64,000 nucleotides of DNA from Branchipolynoe longqiensis (Eukaryota; Annelida; Polychaeta; Phyllodocida; Polynoidae), in assembly GCA_030323885.1 (NCBI GenBank), contig CM059199.1, positions 39,440,590 to 39,504,589 on the forward strand, written 5' to 3'. Positions 51,899 through 63,521 of this stretch are shown here, in pieces; the first letter of the stretch is position 1, and every line of letters starts with the position of its first letter. Position numbers and translations under genes: made by a program. The notes beneath the pieces are model-generated. The model did not search any database. It was not told the DNA's origin and saw only the letters and a program-made list of their open reading frames with translations.

Positions 51899-52440
51899 TT
51901 AAAGCCACATGTTCCAATGAGAGCATAGCATTCTCAAAAGAAAGCCCATGGCTAGATTTGATTCTATATATGCAGAGTTCAGGCGCAAATCCCCATAAAC
52001 GCCAATCCAAAAATGAGATTTTTACCAGAAAATAATTTTAATTTTCACTAATTCCTATTTTCTTATGATTACATGGTTATGGAGCAATTAAGTAAAAAGT
52101 ATGAATATGGACAAACTTATTATTGACGGTTCGAATCCGATGTTTATCCCAATTTTTGGATTGGCGTTTACGGCGTTTTGCGCCTGAACTCTTAATATCT
52201 AAATTTGGTAATGTTTCCCATATTAAATAAGTGTAACTGCATAGAAGGGACACTATATCAATTGCTTAGAATATGTTTCTTCTGAAGCCTATGGTGCCTG
52301 AGTTTTAATGTGCATGCCAACATTATTTTGACATCTACTCACTTCAGAGATCTCCCAAGTTATCCATTTAAAATAAAAGCTCCTACAGGTTAAAATACAG
52401 TAGATTATAGAGTTTAATCTAATATACTCTAGTAATCTAT
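51899..52440. mobile_element. MITE M1, diverged, split by MITE M2
   Basis: The left end TTAAAGCCACATGTTCCAATG is weakly preserved. After M2 the interior continues (GTAACTGCATAGAAGGGACA, CAAGTTATCCATTTAAAATA) and the right end is lost. Confidence 0.7.
51975..52192. mobile_element. MITE M2, best copy, inside M1
   Basis: Left GAGTTCAGGCGCAAATCCCC then ATAAACGCCAATCCAAAAAT; the right end is its complement ending TTTTGCGCCTGAACTC. Terminal inverted repeats of about 42 bp in a 218-bp element. No coding capacity. Confidence 0.9.
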
Positions 52441-52467
52441 ATTGAACTCTCAGGCAAGGAACCAGTT

Positions 52468-52799
52468 GGGATGGCCGAATGAGTTAGAGTGTCCGTCTTC
52501 CGTCTCGGTAGACCATGGGATAGTGGGTTTGAACCCTGGACGAGTCAAACCGATGACTTAAAAATGTATACTTGTCGCTTCCTAGCCAGGCACTTGACAT
52601 TATTAGGATAGGGCAAGGACTGGTTCACTCAATGTTAGGATAATGTGACTGAGTGGGATATTGGGTCATGGTGCTGGTGACCTGGTCTCCCAGTGGGGCA
52701 GCACTATAAAGCTGCCATGGGTGCACATTGTCACAAGTTGGTACCCGTTCTGATATGACCTTAGATGTTGATACGATGTAAAAGAACAACAAACAAACA
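52468..52799 (+). repeat. SINE type A1, full length
   Basis: Head TTGGGATGGCCGAATGAGTT with GGGTTTGAACCC, body, tail TTAGATGTTGATACGATGTA, and an AAC-type end (AACAACAAACAAAC). Confidence 0.92.
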
Positions 52800-53262
52800 T
52801 ATCAAGCAAGGAACCACATAGACAGGTAGGTGTGGGTAGGGTGGTAACCTCAGGGACCCTAGGTGATGTAATGGGTATCGTACTGACCCGGAATGCACTA
52901 TATCTGTATTTGATTCCTGCTCTAGACCCAATATTTCCCAGTTTCACCATCCCAACAACACTGGTTGCTGTGACCAGGATCCTGTACAAGCTATGCACTG
53001 TATGCTTATTGAAGCTACCCTGTGTATGTATATATAGGTACATTGCATATATGTATTTAATTGTAAGCATTAAATGACCATTTAAAAGCCTTACAATTCC
53101 AGGGGGACAAGAGTAGGAGTCTGCGGTGACCTATCAGGCAAGGATCCCCTAGACAGGGAAGTGTGAATAGGGTGGTGATATCAGGGCGTCTAAGTGGTGT
53201 AATATTTAGCACACTAGCCCATTAGGCACAACATATGGGTTCGATTCCCCCTCTAGGTGTCG
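52800..53262 (+). repeat. SINE type B, two diverged tandem units
   Basis: Unit 1 (52800-53105) and the start of unit 2 (53106-53262) repeat the order of the 50.6-51.7 kb array, including TACAATTCCAGGGGGACAAG at the joint. This is a third tandem arrangement of type B. 53263-53527 mixes M1 and type B debris. Confidence 0.8.
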
Positions 53263-53527
53263 GAACTCAAAAGGTTTTCGAGTTACCAGTTTTTGCTCTA
53301 TGCTCTGCTCAAGTCTTCATGATGGGAAGAAACGCCTAGTTTTATCAATTTCGTCAATTTAAAGTTATCAGTTGTTATAACCCACCTTACATTAGTTTGA
53401 AGTATCTCCAGGCGCATATTTCCCATTTTGACCATACCCACAACAGTGTTTATCTCAGGAAATGACCAAAACTCAAAATCATCGCCCCGTTTAACATTAC
53501 ATTATGCTATATTCCTACATAAGGCAT

Positions 53528-53882
53528 GGACCAGATGGGATGGCCAAATGAGTTGAGCATCCGTCTCCAGTTTTGGGAGATCAGGGGATCCAAAACTATG
53601 GGTTTGTGGGTTCAAATGCTGGTAGAGTCAAACCAATGTCTTAAAAATGTATACTTGTCGCTTCCTAGCCAGTTGCGCAGCATTATTAGGATAGGGCAAG
53701 GACTGGTTGGCTCAGTGCCAGGATAATGTGATCGATTGGCATATCAGATCATGGTGCTGGTGGCCTGGTCTCCCAGTGGGGCAGCACTATAAAGTCACCA
53801 TGACTACGCACTCTCCCAAGTCGGTACCCGTCCTGATATGATCTTACATGTTCCTAGGTCGTAAAACAACACCAAACAAAGC
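53528..53882 (+). repeat. SINE type A1, full length, long head loop
   Basis: Head GATGGGATGGCCAAATGAGT with the inserted loop GGGATCCAAAACTATGGGTT and GGGTTCAAATGC; body; tail to GTAAAACAACACCAAAC. Confidence 0.9.
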
Positions 53883-54400
53883 AAACATTCAATAGGCATG
53901 GGAAGAAGCAGTAGTTACCCACATGGGAGACGAGGTCAGTCACCACCACCCCCCCCTCTGCTGGCTATTTGCAGATAATCCCCTCAGCACGTATGAACAG
54001 GCGGCAAGCTTTCAATCATTGTCCATTTCACTTATCGTCTCTGGACTGAGATTCACCAATCAGCCACAGAGTTTTAACACCATCCATGTGTCTGCAATCT
54101 GTTGTGGGTTACACCTCGCGGTTCTAATCGAAATCCATTGGCGTTCCAATCGATATGCCGCTACAAACAAAAGCGCGGGTGTGAAATAATCGCTGAAAAC
54201 TAATCAATCAAGAGATTATTTCATCAAAGCCGTTAAATTCCGAAGGAAATGATTAAATTTAATTAGCTTTAATGTTGTTGGGATGGCGTCTCTGCGCTGC
54301 TCTGCTCTGCGCTGCTCTGCACTGTTCCGTTTCTTCCCCACTACTCCCCCCCCCCCCCCCCCCCCCCCCCCCGATCGCCAAGATTTGCCTGTTTATCGGT
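53883..54400. other. Unassigned stretch with a 27-C run
   Basis: 54286-54330 repeats CTCTGCGCTGCTCTGC words. An uninterrupted run of about 27 C lies at 54346-54372. No gene recognised. Confidence 0.5.
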
Positions 54401-54785
54401 CTTAAGCTAAGATTCCATACACACGGAATGCAGTATGCAAATGCAAATGCAAATGCGACACAAAATGTAAATACACAGTGGTGCTTCAATATGTCCGAAG
54501 GCGAATGCAAATGCAAATGCAAATGCAAATGCAAATGCAAATGCAAATGTGAATGCAAATGTGAATGCAAATGCAAATGCAAATGCAAATGTGGATAGTA
54601 GGTCACTTCATGGATCACTCAGTGCAAATGCAAATGCAATGTTGCTTCATTTGTCATAGAGAAAACAGGAACTTTGACTTTCCTTTAAAAATGTGGAGCA
54701 AGAAAGGCCAGAAATGGCATGCAACATGCCACATATGCATTTGCATTCGCAAACCACATATCGCATATATGGAATCTTAGTCAAA
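54401..54785. mobile_element. Foldback element FB-D2, CAAATG words
   Basis: Left tip TTAAGCTAAGATTCCATACA; right tip CGCATATATGGAATCTTAGT. The arm array is GCAAATGCAAATGCAAATG. The core (AAACAGGAACTTTGACTTTC, GAGCAAGAAAGGCCAGAAAT) is the FB-D1/FB-D3 core. 54786-54932 carries more GAATGCGAAT words, perhaps a partial further copy. Confidence 0.9.
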
Positions 54786-54932
54786 TTGAAAAACCTGTCA
54801 AAGAATGGCGCTGCCTCGATATGTCCAGATGTGAATGCGAATATGAATGCGAATGTATGGATGACAAAGTGGGTTGCTGAATGGACTAATCAGTGTGAAT
54901 GTGTTTTTCTCGCATTCGCGTCGGCGTATAAC

Positions 54933-55649
54933 TTAAGGCCCTGTCACACTACGACGTAACGACGTCAATGTAGGGAGAACGTGAAGAACGTTGAACTTCT
55001 CGGCGTAGTATGCAAAGTTGGGCATAAGTTGAACGTGGATGCAGCATAGTGGACGAGACCGTATCGTTGGTAAAGCGTAGTGATACCGTCATTCAACGAG
55101 AGAGGTCAACGTAATGAGGCTCACGGAACGTTATGAACGTTATTCCATCGCCAGAAGAACGTTATGTGATGTTAGCTACGTCATGAGACGTTGAACGTAC
55201 GTTGAATGCACATTCTCCTGACGTTCTCCTGACGTTCTCCTGATGTTCTCCTGACGTTCTCCTGACGTTCTCCTGACTTTCCCATTACGCCACATGGACG
55301 TTTCCACCGGCTTTAATGTGGGTCAACAAGTGGAATGTAGTGGAATGTAGTGAGGAACGTTTGCCTAACGTCCGTTTAACGTCATTGACGTTCGCTGAAC
55401 GTGAATAGAACGTACGTCGAACGTAAACCCTTACGTTCGAGCTACATCAACATTTTTTAACATGTCCAAAACCTTGACGTAACTCGACGTAACTCGACGT
55501 AACACGATGTAATGTGATGTAGCTCGACGTCAGTCTAACATCATTCTGACGTCATCATAACGTAATCCAACGTACATCAACGTAATGATGAAATATCACC
55601 ACGTTAGGCTCATGTTCGCTCATTACGTCGTAGTGTGACAGGGGTATAA
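54933..55649. mobile_element. Foldback element FB-A6, ACGT-words
   Basis: TTAA at 54933 precedes the left tip GGCCCTGTCACACTACGACG; the right tip, reverse complemented, is ACCCCTGTCACACTACGACG and is followed by ATAA. The arms are composed of GAACGTTGAACG, GACGTTCTCCT and CTCGACGTAA words. Near 55452-55475 the centre has ACATTTTTTAACATG with CCAAAACC, a weak version of the central stem of the group. Confidence 0.9.
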
Positions 55650-56024
55650 GATTCCATATATGTGGTATGGGAATGGGACTGGGATTGGGAACGTGAAAGG
55701 GAATGGGAATGGGAATGGGAATGCGAATGTGAATGCAAATGCGAATGCATTCGCATTCACATGGAAAAACATGTAAATGCATAGGGGTGCTTCCATATAT
55801 ATGGATGTTAATGTGAATGTGAGTGGGAATGCGAATGTGCCAACAAGTGGATCGCTCCACGAACCGATCAGTGCGAATGCGATAGAGCAAACAGGAACTT
55901 TGACATTCCTTCACAAATTTTGAGCAAGAAAGACGGAAAATTGTGTGTGGCTGCATATGCATTTGCATTCACATGCCTCATACCGCATATATGAAATCTT
56001 AGCTGATATGGAACCTTAGCTTTA
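55646..56024. mobile_element. Foldback element FB-D3, GGGAATG words
   Basis: Left TATAAGATTCCATATATGTG; right CCGCATATATGAAATCTTAG with a second AGGTTCC-type copy ending at 56024. The arm word is GGGAATG (GGGAATGGGAATGGGAATGG). A GAATGCATTC palindrome sits at 55744-55753. Core as in FB-D1 and D2. It abuts FB-A6. Confidence 0.88.
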
Positions 56025-56242
56025 CCCTGGATTCTTTGTCGATGAGAGACAGACAAACACTCAGCGAGGGTGGGGAAGGGAGAGAAAGAAAAGAAGACAA
56101 AAAAACGTTCCGTGAATTCCTCAGAGAAGCTAATCCAATTTAACTAACTCAGCATTGTGCTGATGGTATGCCATCGGCTCTCAGTTCTGTGTCAGTGGTC
56201 CGTTTTTACTAATTGTTGAGGGTAAATACTTTATTTTCTAAA
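56025..56242. other. Unassigned stretch
   Basis: GA-rich around 56060-56105. No feature recognised. Confidence 0.4.
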
Positions 56243-56370
56243 AATCGGCAAATCACATGGCTTCTCATGCGGAAGATCGTGGTTTCGATTCTCATCTGAG
56301 TCAAGGCAATGTTGATACATTGTCGCTGTCTGGTGTAGGGGTTTGGTACTTGTAGGATACGGCAGGTTGC
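56243..56370 (+). repeat. SINE type D, diverged, 3'-truncated
   Basis: CATGCGGAAGATCGTGGTTT, GATTCTCATCTGAGTCAAGG and TTGTAGGATACGGCAGG follow the order of a D head and A body with many changes. Confidence 0.5.
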
Positions 56371-56469
56371 CTGTGATGTTCGGCAACACGGGTAATTTAA
56401 CATTCGGACACAGCCAATAGCCTCGTAGTACTAAGAAGGCCTTATGCTGCCACCTATCGAGAACCGGCC

Positions 56470-56870
56470 ATACTACGTTATGCCTTGTACACTAGCGCCA
56501 CCTCTAGTCACTTTCAAAATACGAAACTTGATTACGTAACTAATGATATCGATCTGCCATCTGTGGTCGAATTCCTGAACTAACTCACCTTCTGTGCCTA
56601 TATAAGGCCAGGACCAGTGGCTGAGAGCTCACATCGACGTGGGCACGAGGAGGACATTGACTAGCCTAAGATTGCCACCCGCCCACCCCTACGTGACATT
56701 GTGAAGGGCTAGGGTTAAAAGCTTCTTGACCTCACTGTAAGCGAACCTGTTGTTAATTGAATTGAACTTTGTGCTGATCAAAAACTTGCCTGCTGGTGCT
56801 TGAAAAATTAAACCAAACTTTAAACTAATATGCTGTGTCGTTGTCTAATTATGGTTTGCTGAGTATCGGA
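56470..56870 (+). other. Possible solo LTR
   Basis: A CCTATATAAGGCC TATA-like box at about 56597 is followed by a leader and an A-rich AAAAATTAAACC region near 56805. The layout suits an LTR, but no partner or tract was found. 56871-57371 is unassigned; its overlapping frames lack known domains. Confidence 0.3.
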
Positions 56871-57371
56871 TAATTTGAATATGACAGCGTGGGATATTGT
56901 GCTATGAAGAGGGTGGCATGCTCTCCCTTTGGAGAAGGATTAACACGTCGCAATGAGTGCGATGTGTCTCTTTGTGGTAGGAATGGTGTGCACTTGATAT
57001 CAGTGATTATATTGCAGCTGAGGTTCCATTTTGACACATTTAACATAATAACAATCACCAGGCAAAATGAACACAACAACCAGACAGGATGGGCAAATCG
57101 ATATGGAGGCGCCAAATCATTCGTAGACGACCTAGGTCTCGGTCCGGGTGCCGTAATTTGTTTGAGCAGCCACCACACTGCGAGCAATTGAGGCTTAGCC
57201 TGACGACCGGAAGAGTTGTCCACCTACGCACATGCGAGCGAAGCGTTTGTTGCTGTTGCTCCTGCTGTACACAGATGAACGACATCTTCCAAAAGGCCTA
57301 GTTAGCCCTCATCTCATGCCGCCGTTTCACAGCCCCGTCTGATGGATGATTCACAGCTGCACGCATGCACG

Positions 57372-57568
57372 CCATCCTGGGTTGGTAGACCGTGGGGTCG
57401 TGGTTTAGAACCCTGGTCGAGTCAAACCAATGACTTAAACATTGATACTTGTTGCTTCCTAGCCAGTCGCTCAGCAGTATTAGGATAGGGCAAGGAGCAG
57501 TGGAATGAGGAAGACCAATCGTCCGCGATTGAAATTCCCCCTGCTTAAAGAACTAATGTACAGCAACA
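57372..57568 (+). repeat. SINE type A2, head 5'-truncated
   Basis: GGGTTGGTAGACCGTGGGGT, A body to GGATAGGGCAAGG, then C tail AGCAGTGGAATGAGGAAGAC. Confidence 0.88.
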
Positions 57569-58136
57569 AAAAGAAAACAACAACAATGTTTATTATATGA
57601 GGAAAAAGGTAACCATGACTGAAATGAATCCTATTATGGAAAACAAGGGAGAAGTACCTACATATCACATTGGAAATGGAAGTAATCTTTAAGAGGTGCA
57701 TAGGCCCACCACCAACACTGCAGAACCCATCATCAAAATCACAGAACCCACCGCCAACACCACAGAACCCACCTAAATGGCAAGTTAAGCAGAGTAAACC
57801 ACATGATTTGATTACTGAGAACACCCTTTAAAGTGTATGCACCTGGACTTAACAAATATCCTGTTATAATTTAACGTCATTGTGAAAACACAATTGAAGT
57901 ATACAAAAACAGGTTTGAACCCCACAATGAAAATAATGACAAATCCACGAGGGAGACTTTCCAGCGAATAGCTACTACCATGGAACCAGGTTTGACGAAT
58001 TTTGGTTATCCAGCGAGGTGAAAAGGGCAAAATTTCAGACAGATATATATAGTCTCCCTCCTTTCACTGCTCCTGGGAATTCCAAATGCCAGACTGGCTA
58101 TTTATAAATATACATGTGCATTGCGATATAGCCTCC
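57569..58136. other. Unassigned stretch with a short minisatellite
   Basis: 57706-57775 repeats CACAGAACCCACC-like words about four times. No gene recognised. Confidence 0.5.
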
Positions 58137-59311
58137 TTAAGCCCCAGTCAGACCTACCCGGATCAGGGGCCGGACGAACCCGGACCGTGATCCGGCGTGG
58201 TCCGTGCCGATCCCGCATGATCCGTGGCTGATTTGTGTCTGGTCCTTGGTGATCCTTGGTGATCTGTGGTGATCCTTGGTGATCCGTGGCTGGTCCGGCC
58301 TCGTCCGGGGTCTGCCCCGGATGTTTTAAAATGCTTAAAACATCTGGGGTGGTCCAGAGGATTTTGCGATCCGTTGCTCGATCCGGCATCATCCGGGATG
58401 CTCCAGGGTTAATCCTGGGGTGGTCCTGGCAGTCCGGGTGTGGACCAGGGGCTATTCCGCCCCGGAGGAGCCACATTTTAGCCACGGTTCAAACCGGACC
58501 AGCGCCGGACTTGCCCGGACTAGCCCCAACGTAGCCATGGACCACTCCCAGACTGCCCAGATAAGACCTGGACAAGCCGGATGAGCACGGATCAGCCAAA
58601 GATCGCCACAGATAGCCCGGTGTACCATGGATCAGTCCAGGATGAGCCCTGTTTTTGTGTATATGTAGCAGGAGCAAATCCACTTCCAGTCTGGGACTGA
58701 TCCGTGACTACTCTGTTGGTACACCGGGTAGTCCGGGGGTGGACTGGCTTGACTGGGGGCTACACCGGGAGCTAGACCACCGTCTAGACCGGGGGCTAGA
58801 CCAGGGCCTAGACCGGGGGCTAGACCAGGGGCTAGACCGGGGCTAGACTGGGGACTAGACCGGGGGCTAGACCGGGGGCTAGACTGGGGGCTAGACCGGG
58901 AGCTAGAACGGGGGTTAGACCTGGGGCTAGACTGGGGGCTAGACCAGGGGCTAGACTGGGAGCTAGAACGGGGGCTAGACCGGGGGCTAGACTGGGGGCT
59001 AGACCGGGAGCTAGAACGGGGGTTAGACCTGGGGCTAGAATGGGGGCTAGACCGGGGGCTAGACTGGGAGCTAGAACGGGGGCTAGACCGGGGGCTAGAC
59101 CGGGGGGCAGACCGGTGGCTAGACCGGGGGCTAGACCGGGGCCTAGACCGGGGACTAGACTGGGGTCTAGACCGGGGGCTAGACTGGGGGATAGCCCGGG
59201 AGCTAGACCGGGGGTTAGACCGGGGCTGTCCGGGAGAGTCGGGGTGACTGGTCTGGGGGTGGCCCGGCTAAAAAGCTGGGGCTCGTCTGAGTAGGCGTGA
59301 CTGGGGCTTTA
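58137..59311. mobile_element. Foldback element FB-A7, GATCC and CTAGACCGGGG words
   Basis: TTAA at 58137 precedes the left tip GCCCCAGTCAGACCTACCC; the right tip, reverse complemented, is GCCCCAGTCACGCCTACTC and is followed by TTTA. The left arm consists of GATCCTTGGT and TCCGGG words; the right arm (58735-59225) of CTAGACCGGGGG repeated about 45 times. A central stem at 58322-58346 has GATGTTTTAA facing TTAAAACATC. All frames in the right arm are open; Arg/Pro/Gly translations are artefacts. Confidence 0.9.
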
Positions 59312-59817
59312 TATATGGCCTTTACACAATTCCGCGAGTGTTCTTCTTTAAGGCGAGGGTCCATGGATAGTATTGGATGCAGAGATGGCTTCCTGCTGAT
59401 ACAAGAAGGTTAATGTAACGCCCCTTGGGGCTGATACAGCAAGTCCCTCTGCATATGAGTGGGCGGATTCATAGCTCAAGAGGTTTTTAATCTCTCAAGA
59501 AGGCCGGAAATGGGTATTTAGATATATGGAGAATACGGAAGCAGATATAGACAAAAGGCAGTTCACATTAACAGTGCCGGAAAGTGATGGATATCGAGGA
59601 TACTGAGGGAATTATATATATGTTGTGTAAGTGTACGTAATGCATTACCTGAACAATAATAATGCACTCTGTCATGCCAGGAGACATTCTAAAGCAATTT
59701 AGATAAAACCACATAATGAGATATTTATAGACATTGCTCATTTGAACTGATCCATGGAGAATGTGGCGAGGACATACCATTAATACTACTAACAATTATG
59801 TGGACATGCTAGTATAT
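59312..59817. other. Unassigned stretch
   Basis: No feature recognised. Confidence 0.4.
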
Positions 59818-59868
59818 CCCCCGTCCTGGTCATGACCTCAGATGTTGCTAGGACGTACAACAACAAAG
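59818..59868 (+). repeat. SINE type A tail fragment
   Basis: CCCCGTCCTGGTCATGACCTC then AGATGTTGCTAGGACGTAC and AACAACAAAG. Severe 5' truncation. Confidence 0.75.
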
Positions 59869-60283
59869 AGCAGCAAGAACTTGTATTGTATCTTTACTTT
59901 TACTCCTTATTATGCATTTCTGTTATTAATATTTCTTGAAATGTAAAAAAAGTAAGAGATCATTAAAGGGGTGGCATATTTAAGAGAGAGAGCAATAACA
60001 GTTGGTAATACCTGTGTAACTAGGGAAACCACATCCATTGCCCTATTCACACACCCTATTGGAATAGTGTAGAGCAATGTGTGGTGTTCGGGGGGGGGGG
60101 GGTCATAAAATTAATTCGCTGACGCAGCACCAGGTGGCGTTGTGAATGGGTTAATTGCACTCATCAACCACCCGACGCGCCCCTTCCCATGACAGCGGGT
60201 CTTCTTTGATCAAAGGAATGTAAGATGATGCTGACGTCACAGAACTCAGTCACCTGGCACATATCTCCTCCAGCACTCAATAA

Positions 60284-61297
60284 GAGACCGACACGGGCAG
60301 TGATGGTGACAGCGATGGCAGTGATGACACTGAGGCTGGTGATGATGATACTAATCTTGATGATGACAATCTCGATGATGATGGTGATGATGATGGTAAT
60401 ATTGATGTTGATGATCATGGTGATGATTATCATGATGATGATGATGATGACACCACCTATGTTGAGTGTGATGATGCCCATGATGACAATGATGATGGCA
60501 TCCACACTGATGACACAAATGATGATGATGATGACAATGGCAGTAATGATGACGATGCTGATGATGATTCTGACAACGATGCTGATGATGATGATGACAC
60601 TGATGATGATGGCAATATTGATGATGATGACATTGATGGTGGGGTAGATGGTGGAAGTGATGATGATGAGTATGATGATGATGGTGATGACAATGGGTAT
60701 GATGATGATGATGCCACTGGTGGCAATGATGATGACAATGATGATAATGATAACATTGGTGGTGATGTAGATGATAATGATTATGATGATGATGAGGATG
60801 ATGGTGATGAGGATGACGACAACGATGACAACAGGAATGGACGTGGTGTGTGTGATAGCAGTGGTGGTGGTGATTGTGGCGGTGGTGATTTTGGCAGCCG
60901 ATACAATAGTGCTGACAGAGCTGGTCCTGGTGACATCAATTCTTGCAGTGACAGTGGCGAGGGAGGCTTGACACCAGGGGTTGTCCTGGTGACAGCGGCA
61001 CACATTAGTTTTGATTCATTCAGGACTGATACACCCAGAATGGGCCGGGGCACTATTTATTCGAGTGACAGCAGATTTGAACTAGACGACAAAACTCCCA
61101 TCTCCATCTCTGTATCCTTCAGCGATACACTATTTGGTTGTTCTTTACCCACTGGCAACATCTATTTTCATTTCACGCTGGGGTACCAACGTTTGTCACG
61201 CTCTTGTAGACGGTATAGCGATACCCCTCTGCAAGACCAGATCCACCTGTACTATGACCCACATTCCCACTCAGTAGCATTACTGTGCCAATCCTGA
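60284..61297 (+). other. GAT-repeat tract with an open Asp-rich frame
   Basis: From just after a TAA at 60281 to a TGA at 61295, one frame is open for 337 codons. The first 190 or so are mainly Asp with Asn, Gly and some Glu; then a Gly/Asp/Ser linker; then about 110 codons of non-repetitive sequence (VVLVTAAHISFDSF; KTPISISVSFSDTLFGCS; PTGNIYFHFTLGYQRL). There is no ATG until near the end, so it could only be an internal or terminal exon. A GAT microsatellite is stop-free in all forward frames anyway, so this is a weak candidate. The Ile-rich minus-strand frame is the same repeat read backwards. Confidence 0.3.
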
Positions 61298-61345
61298 TAT
61301 GACCTTCGATGTTGCGAGGATGTAAAATTCCCCAAAACAACCCTT
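61287..61345 (+). repeat. SINE type A tail fragment
   Basis: CAATCCTGATATGACCTTCG, ATGTTGCGAGGATGTAAAA, then CCCCAAAACAACC. It overlaps the stop of the preceding frame, which weakens the case for a gene there. Confidence 0.7.
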
Positions 61346-61509
61346 CCTCCAGTCATTACTGTTCTCCACTGGCCTTTGGGACTTGCCAAACTCCAGGCGT
61401 GATGGTTTTAGCCGGACCTGATAAATGTGAAATATGGCCATACTACCCGCTATCACTGTAGTTTGTTGGCAACACACAAACTTTCCACCCCACCCAGCCT
61501 ACCACTTTA

Positions 61510-61986
61510 TGGTGCTGTCACATTACAACGCTTCTCGCTGGCGCGCCAGCAACGCACAAAATCACTTTTAATCATCGAGATACGTCAAACTTTTCAGCAT
61601 CAGCGCAACGTAGTGGTAGCCTGCGGCCGATGAGAAAAAAAAACAAAAAAAAACGTGGGCGCCACGTGTTTCAATGAGCCTCATGCGCGTGCGTCGTGTT
61701 CCTAGCATTTGCATAACGTTATTCCAGCACGTGTAACATATCTCAACATGCCCCTAACGTCGCCATAACGTTGGCACCCACGCGTTGTCGCACATCAAAA
61801 GTTTTATGCAAGCACAAAATTGTGCCGACCCCCTGACACGCGCCGCCGACTGTCGCCGTAGATCAACCTATACCAATGCACGCCTAACGCTCGCGTGATG
61901 CTTCCTGACCTATCCCGATGTAGCGCCAAAAAGTCACATATGTAGCCGCGCGTTGGCGAGAAGCGTTGTAATGTGACAGCGCCATT
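61510..61986. mobile_element. Foldback element FB-A8
   Basis: The left tip GGTGCTGTCACATTACAACG and the right tip, reverse complemented, GGCGCTGTCACATTACAACG agree over about 27 bp. The interior follows FB-A1 and A2 (CAACGCACAAAAT, CAAACTTTTCAGC). The centre at 61797-61830 has AAAAGTTTTATGC facing GCACAAAATT. A run of A with one C (61628-61652) interrupts the left arm. Confidence 0.88.
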
Positions 61987-62324
61987 ACATTCTTCCTATC
62001 AGGCTGGGCCCAGATCTTATGTTTTAGACAAAGACCTTCTATTTAACGACACTTCCTTATATAGGACATTCTTTTAATGGAATAATTACGAAATTAGGAC
62101 CACTCGACTGATAATGAACCAATTCCACTATGCAGGTCGTATATAGCTTTTGTAATAAATATACCCACTCCCCCTAATTTATCAATACAGGCATTCCTGC
62201 GTCCATATAGATAGATCATTGTTTCTTCTCTTAAAATCACCATGGCAACTGGATGAGAAAATCAACACATAACTATGTGATGTGCACTAGTCTGTCGCCC
62301 ATAATTACTCGTAGGGACTGGTAC
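61987..62324. other. Unassigned stretch
   Basis: No feature recognised. Confidence 0.4.
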
Positions 62325-62539
62325 TTAAAGCTGCACAGTCCGATAAAGGCATCCATTTTTTTCAAACCTAATGCATGCTTGCCAAAACTAATTTTGGATG
62401 CTTCAAGTTCGACTACCTCTAACATTAGCCATTTAAAATAAAAAGTTGCTTCAAACTAAAGTAAGGTAGATTTGTATCCATCATCCTAATATATTTATCT
62501 CAGAAAATAATGGAATCTCAAAAACATGAGCAACTTTAA
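62325..62539. mobile_element. MITE M1, internally deleted
   Basis: TTAAAGCTGCACAGTCCGATA at left and CATGAGCAACTTTAA at right. Only 215 bp: the part between the AAATTTTCAAA and TGCTTGCCAAAACT words is missing. Confidence 0.85.
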
Positions 62540-62912
62540 TAAAAGTACAACGTCACGGCGGTAGCTGCCCCCATTAAACTTTTTTTTAAAGTTTTTATAT
62601 TTGATCGAACACCATTCCCTGTCATGCACAACACACCAAAAACCAGTAGGACATAAGGGAATAATCGATTCCCCCCCCCTACCTTGTCTCCATGGTGTTT
62701 ACTGCCAAGGTGGGTGTGATGATGCAGTAGATTACAGGACGATGCATATATACAGTGATATTGCAATATGCAATGCGCCTGTATACATTAAAGCTCCATC
62801 ATTGGATGAATGTATCACACTTTAAAAACTGACCTGGAATTGTTCTGACATGTGTGATACAGAGACTGATGGAGTTGGAAAGTATGTGTTGCTGCTTAGA
62901 ATGAATATATAT
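62540..62912. other. Unassigned stretch
   Basis: T-run near 62580 and C-run near 62672. No gene recognised. Confidence 0.4.
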
Positions 62913-63324
62913 AGATAAATGATTCACCCGGTACTCGCAGTCGCAGTACACGGGTGAATACCAACCCTATATAAAAACGGTCGAAAAAGTGGGTTACTGA
63001 ATTGAGAGCCTAATTTCACAATCTAAGAAGCAACATTTATTCTTTACATATGTCTTATTGATAGCCCACTACCTTTGAGTCGAAAAATATAATATAATAT
63101 CTAGTTTAATAAGATTTAAAAGTGAAATCGACGGCGTTCTGCAGCCGCCATCTTGTCTTTTTGCATTCTCTCCCATTCCACCAACTCTGTGCCTATATGA
63201 GTAGCCATTTGATCATGGAGCCACAGTTTCTAGGTCATGTTCCATACTAAACCTATTTTTGCCCGTATTTACACTACGTTGTCCTTCACCCGTGTACTAC
63301 AAGTACCGGGTGAATCTTTTATCT
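62913..63324. mobile_element. MITE M3 with palindromic inverted repeats
   Basis: Left AGATAAATGATTCACCCGG then TACT; right, reverse complemented, AGATAAAAGATTCACCCGG then TACT. Each end is itself a hairpin: TTCACCCGGTACT faces AGTACACGGGTGAA about ten bases on. Total 412 bp, with GCAGCCGCCATCTTGTC in the interior. No coding capacity. Confidence 0.88.
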
Positions 63325-63521
63325 AGAATATATAGTGTGTTAATTGAACTAAACGTGTCAGTGTTAAAACCTTTGCTTTCCAGCATATCTGAGTATACCC
63401 TTAAAATAATTGACTGTGTTTCACTTGAAATATCTCCAAAATTAACCCTTTAAATTACAGGTTTCCCCCAAATAAATTGTTTTAAATATAGTTTATTCAT
63501 CCCGGGTCTGGGCAGCTTCTG
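63325..63521. other. Short stretch with M1-like words
   Basis: TTGAAATATCTCCAAAATTA near 63425 is reminiscent of MITE M1, but no ends are seen. Confidence 0.35.

Noticed and set aside
60164..61003. A 279-codon Ile-rich open frame on the minus strand
   Set aside because: It is the reverse reading of the GAT repeat (ATC codons); trinucleotide repeats keep frames open without selection.
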